This document shows, piece after piece, positions 53,883 through 62,480 of a stretch of 64,000 nt of DNA. Source of the stretch: Hahella sp. CCB-MM4 (lineage in GTDB: Bacteria > Pseudomonadota > Gammaproteobacteria > Pseudomonadales > Oleiphilaceae); contig NZ_MRYI01000004.1 of NCBI RefSeq assembly GCF_002260525.1, forward strand, positions 1 through 64,000, in the 5' to 3' direction. Made by a program: the position numbers and the translations under genes. Positions within the stretch are counted from its first letter, which is position 1. Each line of letters begins with the position of its first letter. The notes under the pieces were generated by a model that saw only the letters and a list, made by a program, of their open reading frames with translations, was not told where the DNA came from and did not search any database.

Positions 53883-54386
53883 CTATTTAGTTGGCTGACC
53901 TAATTCATCCAATATAAGTTCAATATCAAGATCGCCCTCAAAAATATTCAATATACTTTTTAGCTCAGCGATTTCCGATATATCCGACTTTTTATCAACA
54001 TACACCTTCAATTCGCCCTCCACAGCCTGACGCAACTCCTCTAGAGCATTGATTCTAGCTGCTTTGAAGTATGCCAACGCCCTGTCAGGATCATCATTTA
54101 TATTAAGCTCAAAGAATCCGGCTTCTATATTTGCATACTTATTCTTTGGACTTAGAATCACCGATGTACAAAGGGACTGATATGCATCATCTAATGTTCG
54201 AGCAGTGGAATCTTGTGGAAAATCCAGCTTTAATATCAACAATCCTCGGATATACCATAAGTCACAAGACGACACATATCTTTTAACCAGACTCTCGCAA
54301 AGAGAGAATGCCTTCTCATAATCCTTCAAACTTAAAAGACGATCTAATTCATCTCTTAGATTTATGTACTCATCCAGTTCCTTCAT
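53883..54386 (-). CDS. Helical TPR-like protein at the end of the immunity array
   Basis: A 167-residue soluble protein with SEL/TPR-like helices (DYEKAFSLCESLVKRY; DRALAYFKAARINALEELRQAVEG, quoted by ends DRAL and AVEG). No family recognised. Its ATG lies 2 bp after the stop of the 54389 gene, so the two are translationally coupled. Alone, a TPR fold could serve many roles. The position at the end of a row of immunity-type genes on the same strand suggests an immunity or partner role, by inference. Confidence 0.65.
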   Translation of the reverse strand: MKELDEYINLRDELDRLLSLKDYEKAFSLCESLVKRYVSSCDLWYIRGLLILKLDFPQDSTARTLDDAYQSLCTSVILSPKNKYANIEAGFFELNINDDPDRALAYFKAARINALEELRQAVEGELKVYVDKKSDISEIAELKSILNIFEGDLDIELILDELGQPTK

Positions 54387-54388
54387 AG

Positions 54389-54661
54389 CTACCCATCGAA
54401 TTCAGATTTACACCTTAACCAATTATGAGACAGCGATTCTCTTTCTGCCTCCCAACCTTCAGGCAAATCATAAAGATCATCAATGGATGGATCACGATTA
54501 ACTAAATGCCCCATCCCGACCAAATGACCATCATCAAGGTGATCCCCCTGGCCGCATAAGCACTGCCATTCACCATCCTCGTGAACTACCAACAAAACTG
54601 GCCTCGTATCCTTAAAGACATGAGGACATACAAAAACACCAAGGTTTGGCTTGAATTTCAT
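54389..54661 (-). CDS. Conserved small protein, possible immunity protein
   Basis: A 90-residue protein: VCPHVFKDTRPVLLVVHEDG, CLCGQGDHLDDGHLVGMGHL, then DLYDLPEGWEAERES. The CPH and CLCG boxes with His residues suggest a zinc site. Proteins of this look occur widely in polymorphic-toxin loci, but I cannot name a Pfam family. I start at ATG 54661 since GGAG lies 7 nt upstream; the frame has a further ATG at 54676. Coupled to the downstream TPR-like gene. Compact, acidic, no signal peptide, as expected for an immunity protein. Confidence 0.65.
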   Translation of the reverse strand: MKFKPNLGVFVCPHVFKDTRPVLLVVHEDGEWQCLCGQGDHLDDGHLVGMGHLVNRDPSIDDLYDLPEGWEAERESLSHNWLRCKSEFDG

Positions 54662-54790
54662 TGAATGACTCCGCATCGTGGCTGAGTTAGGGGGTTAACT
54701 GGATAGCGTACATTAGGCCTGTAAAGAGCAAAAAGCGTTCATTCAATCAAACATGCTGCCTGGTAAAAGGTGTGGATATTTGGTGCTTAT

Positions 54791-55126
54791 TCAGAGCTCC
54801 TTGAATAGTTCTGGATTTTCGGGATACGGCCAATCAGCCCCCCCTAATGAAACTGCCTCCAATTCCAATTCAGTATCGCTAACTATTGTGCACATATATG
54901 AGCCCCCATGAGGAAAATCAGGGTGGCTAAAATTAAACTCCCACATATGAATACTGGGCAACTCAGTGAGAGGTGATTTCAGCTTTATAGTGGAGAAGAA
55001 ACCAACCCTGGTCTCTTCCCAGTCGATACTCACTGCCTCATTAATACGCTCTCGAATAGCTGTACTTATCTCACTCTCGTTACGAAAGACGAGTTTAATT
55101 GCCAAAATCTCTTGTTGTCTCAACAC
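54791..55126 (-). CDS. Small acidic protein, possible immunity protein
   Basis: A 111-residue acidic protein with WEFNFSHPDFPHGGSYMCTI and LGGADWPYPENPELFKEL. Unrecognised family. The GTG at 55126 is preferred because AAGGAG lies 8 nt upstream; an in-frame TTG two codons earlier is too close to it. It follows the broken immunity gene (55152-55518) after 25 bp. Charge, size and place fit an orphan immunity protein; no toxin for it is seen here. Confidence 0.6.
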   Translation of the reverse strand: MLRQQEILAIKLVFRNESEISTAIRERINEAVSIDWEETRVGFFSTIKLKSPLTELPSIHMWEFNFSHPDFPHGGSYMCTIVSDTELELEAVSLGGADWPYPENPELFKEL

Positions 55127-55151
55127 GATCAAAACTCCTTTTTAGCAACAC

Positions 55152-55518
55152 CTATGTCAAGCGAACAAGTTTGACTTCGTCGTTGTGAATCAATGCAGCG
55201 CAAAATGTTAAACCTTCGTCAAACACACAAACGTCATAGTCCTGCCAGGGCTCTCGATTATTTTAAAAATTTACAAAGCCTTTTGGTTTTGAAAATATCA
55301 TCACTTCGTAATTTTCCATATCTAGAAAGCACGAAGTACTTTCGGAAAAACATTCCTCACGAAAACTATCGTATTTTTCTTGAGCCTTAATCCGGCAAGA
55401 AATTGGCATGGAATCATTTCGATCCAGAAAAAAGTTGCGTAAGATGTACAACCAGCTTTCTTCGTAGCTCAATCCTACGATTATCTGAGAGCAATTCCCC
55501 AAGTTTTTGAAAGTCCAT
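55152..55518 (-). pseudogene. Broken immunity-type gene (frame change and in-frame stop)
   Basis: The 79-codon frame 55502-55263 reads like a normal protein (GLSYEESWLYILRNFFLDRN, FREECFSESTSCFLDMENYE) but stops at TAA after FVNF. In the same frame, 33 further codons to TAG at 55152 still look coding (NNREPWQDYDVCVFDEGLTF, ALIHNDEVKLVRLT). At the 5' end, an ATG at 55518 opens another frame starting MDFQKLG that would join the first with a one-base shift. Thus one older gene of about 120 codons was broken twice. No homologue known to me; immunity role from context. Confidence 0.6.
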
Positions 55519-55561
55519 GCTTTAGAACTCTAAAAGAATATATCCCTAGTATAGGGAAGGT

Positions 55562-55694
55562 TTACAATACGTCACCGACAAACAGGAGTTTTATCAATTG
55601 TTGACCTACGAAGGAATACGACTCCAGGATAATTCCTATCTTCTAATTTGCACACAGCGAAATTGTGCGGTGGTGTAAGTAATCTTATAGCCAT
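55562..55694 (-). pseudogene. Decayed DUF6959-like immunity remnant
   Basis: From ATG 55694: MAIRLLTPPHNFAVCKLEDR, then NYPGVVF, close to the HNFA..L.GR.(F/Y)PGVV start of the DUF6959 group. After VVF the frame diverges from that pattern and ends at 55572. The +1 frame continues FVGQQLIKLLFVGDVL to a TAA at 55562, which fits better, so a small indel is likely. Its ATG lies 7 nt after the stop of the toxin-tail fragment 55702-55845, as in a toxin/immunity pair. The family name is from memory of the motif and is tentative. Confidence 0.5.
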
Positions 55695-55701
55695 ATCACG
55701 C

Positions 55702-55845
55702 CTAGGTTTCTCCTTTAAATGTTTTAGATACTTGTGCGTCAACACCACCACAAAGACCACAACTCTTAATAAATTGCTCAGCTTTATCGAATGCTTTTTG
55801 CCTTACCTTTAATTGAGACTTTGTCAATGCAGCGACAGGCTGCGG
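55702..55845 (-). pseudogene. Toxin C-terminal tail fragment without start
   Basis: A 47-codon open frame with stops at both ends and no ATG: it contains AALTKSQLKVRQKAFDKAEQ and SCGLCGGVDAQVSKTFKGET. The amphipathic Lys-rich helix followed by a CxxC turn and a short tail resembles the last part of a toxin domain. It sits directly before the DUF6959-like remnant. I read it as the stub of a displaced Rhs C-terminus. Too short to classify. Confidence 0.45.
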
Positions 55846-55874
55846 CTAAGGGGAATAAATAACGTATAAAGAAA

Positions 55875-55899
55875 AAGCCCGCATGTGCGGGCTTAAATT
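55875..55899 (-). terminator. Terminator after the Rhs immunity gene
   Basis: A 9-bp perfect stem (55875-55883 with 55886-55894), tight loop, and a T-rich run on the minus-strand side. It sits just after the stop of the 55901 gene and separates the living toxin/immunity pair from the decayed cassettes downstream. Confidence 0.85.
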
Positions 55900-55900
55900 A

Positions 55901-56284
55901 TCAAAATTTCAAAAACTCTACATCTATTCTGTCCACTTTCATTCGAATGAATTTACCATCCAAATAGCCATAATCAGACATTAAGATTTCATCTTCAAAT
56001 TGAATCACAGAGTGAATGACTGAACCGTCCAGCCTCCCAGCGACCCAATAGGAGAAGTCATTACCAATCCTTTCTAAAGCTACTTTTTCTTCGTTCAACT
56101 CTTCCACGCAATAGTCATCGAAAATTTCCAGCTCAAAGGATACAGGATATTCCTTTCCTTCTTGTATTTGATAAGGACAAACACCGGCAAAACAAGTTAG
56201 CTCAACACCATTCAGCTCTAAGGTAACTTCTTCTTCGATGTTGTCATCGATCTTTTTTACTAATGCATACAGTTTAGTCATCAT
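55901..56284 (-). CDS. Cognate immunity protein for the mini-Rhs toxin
   Basis: A 127-residue acidic protein (MMTKLYALVKKIDDNIEEEV; GVCPYQIQEGKEYPVSFELE; YGYLDGKFIRMKVDRIDVEF). No family recognised. Its ATG overlaps the Rhs stop as ATGA, the strongest sign in this window of a toxin/immunity pair, and a terminator follows. It should bind the C-terminal toxin domain of the 56281-57309 protein in the cytoplasm. It may be OB-like or beta-rich; this is not decided by the sequence alone. Confidence 0.8.
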   Translation of the reverse strand: MMTKLYALVKKIDDNIEEEVTLELNGVELTCFAGVCPYQIQEGKEYPVSFELEIFDDYCVEELNEEKVALERIGNDFSYWVAGRLDGSVIHSVIQFEDEILMSDYGYLDGKFIRMKVDRIDVEFLKF

Positions 56285-57309
56285 GGCGCCGGATAAATAG
56301 TCTTGTCGCTAGCATTGCCGTTAAGCGTTTTCCAGAAATCCTTTCCGCTCTTAGTGTGAAGAGTAGTGATTTGACCCTGGTTGTTAGTCCCCACAAAAGC
56401 AAATTTGGACTGTCCTTTCTTATTTGTTCCCATTAGCTGCACGAACCCAGTTCTGGTTTCACCCTTGTAGGCATACTGAACTTTTGTACCGTTCTTCATC
56501 ACATCTTGAGCGATAGATAAATACTCATCAGCATTCTTAGCACCAAATTCCGCTCCGTGCTTTTCAAAATGTCCGGCCAACTTTGCTTCATCTGCAAACC
56601 TTCCTGCGCCCTTTGCAACATCAACAACTTCATCCCCATATCGACCAGCCTTTATCGCAGACGACGCTCCTCCTGGAATAAATGGCGCTGCAGTTGCCAA
56701 GCCATCAATGATAATTCCTCCGGCATCAACTGCGGCTGCCCCATAATTTCCGTCTTTTACATTCGAGACAAAGGAAGCTACTCCTATCGCGATATTCAAT
56801 GCATCCCAAGCTGTTTCGAGAACTCTTCCGTCAGGATCCACATACTTATATGGATTGTTGTTCACATAAGCATACCGATTAAAGCTCATCGGATTGCTTT
56901 CCATAAAACCGACCGGGTCCGTTGAGATAAACCGCCTTAACTCAGGGTCATAATACCTCGCCCCGAAATACGTCAGCCCCGTGCTTTCATCATGAGGCTT
57001 CCCGGTGTAGGACAGCGGTTCGCTGGTATCCCCCGTCTGCGCCCCGTATGGCATATAGCTCTTGCGCCACAATAGTTTGCCATTTTTATCCGACGCTGCC
57101 ACCACAGAGCCCAGTCCATCAGTGTGGAAAAAAGTAGTGGTGCGCTGCGCATAGACCTCCCCTGCACTTATCAGAGAGATCAGCAGGACGGCCAGGCATT
57201 GAACCACTAGGCTATACACCCCTCCATTCTTAGTTTTTAAGGAAGTTGGATTCATCTTAATGTGTCCCTGGTTTTCCAAATTCTGGTTGGCATGGTGTGA
57301 TTGTTTCAT
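56281..57309 (-). CDS. Sec-exported mini-Rhs toxin (signal peptide + Rhs core + toxin domain)
   Basis: A 342-residue protein. Signal peptide about 30-54 (LVVQCLAVLLISLISAGEVYA). Residues 57-161 are the Rhs-associated core: FFHTDGLGSVVAASDKNGK, LSYTGKPHDESTGLTYFGARYYDPELRRFISTDPVGF (quoted by its ends LSYTG and DPVGF), NRYAYVNNNPYKYVDPDG. A hydrophobic linker with PFIPGGASSAIKAG (about 170-235) resembles a pretoxin region. The C-terminal domain 240-342 begins GHFEKHGAEFGAKNADEYL and ends with a GQITTLHTK box, suggesting a BECR-fold RNase (inferred). YD shell repeats are absent. RBS GGGAG 6 nt before ATG 57309. It starts 16 bp after the giant gene and overlaps its immunity gene. Confidence 0.85.
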   Translation of the reverse strand: MKQSHHANQNLENQGHIKMNPTSLKTKNGGVYSLVVQCLAVLLISLISAGEVYAQRTTTFFHTDGLGSVVAASDKNGKLLWRKSYMPYGAQTGDTSEPLSYTGKPHDESTGLTYFGARYYDPELRRFISTDPVGFMESNPMSFNRYAYVNNNPYKYVDPDGRVLETAWDALNIAIGVASFVSNVKDGNYGAAAVDAGGIIIDGLATAAPFIPGGASSAIKAGRYGDEVVDVAKGAGRFADEAKLAGHFEKHGAEFGAKNADEYLSIAQDVMKNGTKVQYAYKGETRTGFVQLMGTNKKGQSKFAFVGTNNQGQITTLHTKSGKDFWKTLNGNASDKTIYPAP

Positions 57310-57325
57310 AACGGACTCCCTTCCC

Positions 57326-60300
57326 TTAGTGACCTAACAGGTTACGGATTTCACCACTGCTTTGAGTGATGTAGTTCAGGTACACCGGCTGGGTACTGAT
57401 CAGGGTCGCACCAGCGCTGATGCCTTCTCCCGGGATCAATGCCTGGAGAACCGCCTTGCCGGGGGCATTGCCGCTGGCGTTACAGGCGACAGTACGAGGA
57501 TTGAGCACACCGTCATACAGCGTCACCTCGGTTCCGGCATTCGGGCAGACGATCTCAATCCGGCGGGAGTCTTCCGGCAAACTGAAATTGTAGGCTAGGA
57601 AGACACTGTCGAAGAACATGGTCGCATCGTCCACTGCGGCGCCAGGAACGCTCACTAATGGCTGATAATCATAGGAAGATCCCGCCACCACACTGGTCTG
57701 AGCTGCGGAGGTAATCGCCATATCTTCACTTGCTGATTCAACCAGTTGCAACTTGAAGGATTGCTCCACGGTGTCTGCACCAGCAGTTGCCTGCAGAGTG
57801 ACATAGGTCGTCTGATCCCCAGAAGTGGGTGTCCAATTCACGACGCCTGAGTTTGGATCAACCGACATTGCCACCGGACCGTTGGATAGCGCATAGCTAA
57901 TAACGTCGCCGTCAGCATCTGTGGCAGAGATCGTATAGCTGTATGGTTGATCCACCACCGCCAGCGTGGGTGCATGAGACGTAATGACAGGCGGCACATT
58001 GGCAGGACCAGTAGAAGCCCACTCCACCTGAATAGCATCTGCAATGATGTAATTGTTACCTTCTCCGGATAGCGTCACTGAAGCATTGCTATCCAGGCTG
58101 TACGTCCCCAGTAGATTCCAGGATCCGCCACCGGTTTTCTGGCTGACCACTTTGGTTTCTGTACCACCGGTCGTCACGATACTGTAGGTTGCATCTGTCG
58201 CACGAGCATTGGTTGAGGTCCACCGAGCATATACATTGTACGTGCCCGATTGTGTCACTCCCAGCCCCCACGTATAGGATGTACCAGCACCGGAGGTGCC
58301 CTGAATATAGACGTAATCATCGCCATAAAAGCCGCTGGCATATGAGGAGGTTAACCAACTACCGACTACACTGGTCAGCGCGTCCCCGTTATCGACGATA
58401 TAGGTATCCGGGCCGGACGACGAGGCTACGACGCTACTAACAACTTCCAGAGTGAAGCTTTGCTGGGTCGTTGTGTCGCCATCACTCACTTCTACTGTGA
58501 CAGTGTACTGGTTAACATCAGATTCAGTGGGCGCCCACTGAATCAAGCCTGTATCAGGATCAATAGCCATACCTAGCGGAGCATCAATCAACTTATAGGT
58601 CAATGCTGCCGGTTCGGCCAGACGTACGGCTGCGATTGGCTTATCTGAGACCAAATGCAACGCCTCACCCTGATGGGTGGCCACTAAGGCATCGTAAAGT
58701 TGTCCCGCCTGCAAAGTCACAGGGACCGAGCTACCATCGGACGTGTACAGATTTACCTGTGTATCATCTTCCAGACTACTAATCACAGTACTATCGTGAA
58801 TCCCCCACAGCTCAAAAGCCACTGGGGTCAGTGCAGTCACATCTTGAGGCTCACTACCCGACGAGTATCCGCCATGAAGAATAAAGACAGGGTTATCTGA
58901 ACTGAACTTCACGGTTCCTGAGGACTGCGCCAAATCGATGGGGCTCACCGTGTCAGCGGCAACAGTGATGTTTTGAACACCTCCGTCGTAAGTCAGCGTC
59001 ACATTGGCCGCATTTTCCTGAGCCAGAATGTAATAAATATGGCTTCCCCGGCTTTGCGGATAAAGGAACGTGGTTCCCCGATATGCCTCAGGCAATGGCG
59101 CTTCTGTCCAGTTCTGAGCATTACCCAAGGAGAAATACCCGTTGCCTTGGATCTTCAACCCTTGACTGACACCACTACCGGCAATTACCGCCATTTCACC
59201 GAGATTTAGTGTCATCGCGGAGGAGCCAGCCTGAATATCATTACCATCGGCCCCGCTATAGACGTTCAGAGGCAGTCCGGATTGCGCTGGATCCACAACA
59301 TGGAAAGTAAATAATGGTGTAGAACTGGTTAACTTTGGATCAGATCCACCGATATATTCCAAATAATTATTAACCAAGTCATTATCCGGATCACCAGTTC
59401 TGTCTCCCGCAAACTCAGGATTCAAGCCATGCGCGGTTTCCCAAGCATCCGGCATTCCGTCAAAGTCACTGTCGAGGTTAGCACTGATTGCATTGACGAC
59501 AACCGTCACCGAACCTTCTGCATGGCCACCCTGGGAGTCAGTCACACTCGCGGTAATAACATGAGTTCCTGCAGACAGTGTTACAGGTAAAGAAGCGGAG
59601 GAACCCAAATTTCCATCAATGCTGGAACTCCAACTGACGAGATCACTCAAACCACCGTCTTCTTGATCGGAAGCCGTGGTTGCCAGGGTAATGCTCTGAC
59701 CTTCTGTAAAGCTTGCTCCATCTGTGGGCGCATCAATAACAATTTGGGGAACCGCATTTACCGTTACATTGACTTTATCCGACGTTTGGCTGCCATAACT
59801 GTCTGACACCTCTGCCGTAAGTTCATGTGCACCCGGCAACAAATTGACCAGCAGATCGTTACCTGAAGGCAGAGCCCCCTGAATACTGGACGTCCACGAT
59901 ATAGCATCAGAAAGCTCTTCTCCTTCAGTATCACTCACTACGGCAGTTAAAGTGACACTTTCACCTTCTTGTATCAATGCTCCACCCGACGGTGACGCAA
60001 TACTCAAAGTAGGCGGATCGTTAACTGTCACAGTTACGCTTGCCGTCGCCGTGTTACCGTCTGAGTCTGTTACAGAAGCCGTTATGAGATGTATTCCCTG
60101 TGACAACGAAACAGAGAGACTATCATCTGCACCAATCGGCCCCGAGAGACTTGAACTCCATTGAATAGCGGAGCTGAGGTCTCCATCAGCCGCATCATTG
60201 GCCGTTCCGGAAAGGACAATACTGCTACCAGACTCTATAACTACATTGGAGCCTGGATTGAGCAGTGTAATGGTCGGATTCTCGTTGGGGGCGGCAGTGT

Positions 60301-62480
60301 AGTCATAGTAATAGCCAAAGTTATTACGAACCTCACCATTGAGTGTCCTGTAATTGACATAGACATTTTTACTACTGCTAATAATAGCGCCGACACCTAT
60401 ACCCTGCCCCGGCACTGGTTCTCTGAACGAAACTGTTCCGGGGAATTGACCATCCCCGTTACATTGTTTCACCTGAGGTGCCCGAGCACCGTCGTATAAC
60501 GTGACATCTGTGCTGGATTCGGGACATACCACCTCAATTCTCTGTACTGCCTCAGCAAACTGGAAATAGCGGGCTCGGAACACACTATCCAGGAATTGAA
60601 CTGTATCGAATACAGTACTTTCCGGTCCCGAAAGTATCGGGGTGTATTCATAACTCTCACCAGCCACGACGCTAGTTGTGGCGGGAGAACTAATTGCCCA
60701 GAAGTCTCCCCCTGAAGCAAGCACTTTTAGCATGAAGGCCTGGGTGGCATTGTTGGATCCATCGGTCGCCTGAAGCACAACACTGTGATCGCCCTCATCA
60801 CCCGCGGCAGGAGTCCAGATCACCTCTCCGGTGTTTGGATCTACCGTCATGCTTGAGGGGCCATCAACCTTGGAATAAGAAATGCTATCCCCATCAAGAT
60901 CCAAAGCGCTTAATGTGTAACGGTAATCTTCGTTCACGACAGCATTAGTCAAAGCTTTCGAGGTAATGCCTAGGGGCACACTATTGCCTTGTGACGGCGA
61001 ATCCCATTCAATTCTGATCGCATCCGCTATGACATAGTTATTGCCATAACCGGAAAGCGTAACAGCCGCATTGGCATCCAATGAATAGGTACCCAGCAGG
61101 TTCCAGCTACCACCATCAGTCTTCTGGCTGACTACTGCAGTTTCAGCACCACTTGTCGTTGCAACACTATAGGTGGCATCAGAGGCACGGGCATTTGTTG
61201 ATGTCCATCGTGCATATACCTTGTAGTTACCTGGCAATGTTACGGGCAACCCCCATGTATAAGAGGTTCCACTTCCAGAAGGCCCGGACATAAACTGATA
61301 ATTACTTCCATAGTATCCAGCGGTATAGGTCGACGTTGACCAACTACCAACAGAACTGGTGGTGGCGTCCCCATTATCAACAACAATTGGATCCGGCGTG
61401 ATTGGTGAAGATGATGCACTAACCACTTCAAGCGTATAGCTCTGAGTGGCTGTCTTCACTCCATCAGTTGCTTCTACTTCTACAGTGTACGAGTTGACAT
61501 CAGATTCTGAAGGTGCCCAGGTGATCGTCCCGGTTGTCGGATCTATGTTCATACCCGGCGCACCGTCAAGCAGGCTATAAGTCACATCAACCGGCTTGGA
61601 CTGCCTCAACGCAGAAACCCGCTTGTCAGATATGATATGGAGCGCCTCACCGTCAGCCACCTGTAGGGTTGGTTCATAGATCTGACCGGGCTGAAGAAGT
61701 ATCGAGTCTGACTGCCCCCCAGAGGTGTACAGGTCCACCTGAGTGTCTTCTTCCAGAACACTAAGCACCGTATTCTCGTGAATACCCCACAACTCAAATC
61801 CAGCCGGAGTTAAGGATGTCACATCCTGCGGCTTACCATTTTCGTCTTTACCGGCATGCAACAAATAGAAAGGTTCATCTGCACTAAATTCTACCGCCCG
61901 CAGTTGATCCTCTAAGTTGAATTCAACAACCGTATCCAATGGTAGATGCAGGCTTTGAATTTCGAATCCGGCGATTGTAACGGTTACATCAACACCCGAG
62001 TCTCCTCCAGCTCCATAAAGGTAGTAGGTGTGAGCTCCACGGGTTTGTGGGTAAATAAATTGAGTTCCCCTTTGCACAAGAGCTACAGGCGCATCTGTCC
62101 ATGGCATAGTGCTGGAAATTGAAAATCCGCCATCAGATGAGCTTAACCCCATTCCCTGAATAATATTAGCGGAATCTATACTAATTATTTCTCCCTGACC
62201 CAAAGGACCAAGCCCAATATTTCCTCCAATATAGACATCGTCATCTCCACCTATAAGCACCATATCTCCTGAAGTTTGCAAAGGGTGAAGAACCGTATAA
62301 CCGTATCGCGTAGAAATCTCGCTACTACCATAGTTTCCAACCAGGAATTCGAGATAGTTGTTAACACCGTCATTATCAGCATCCAATAGTCGATCCAACG
62401 GATCCTTGGGATTCAGCCCATACTGGATTTCTCTGAATGTTGGTATGCCATCGCCATCATCATCTTTGTATGAATCTGAA
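57326..62480 (-). repeat. Internal duplication in the giant gene (two about 2.17-kb copies)
   Basis: Copy 1 about 62480-60300, copy 2 about 59490-57326. Each holds calcium segment, beta module, putative Ig, golvesin-like module, putative Ig and closing module in the same order. Offset about 3.0 kb, the rest being Ig arrays. Protein pairs such as GFELWGIHENTVLSVLEEDT and AFELWGIHDSTVISSLEDDT show it is diverged, thus old. Confidence 0.85.
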
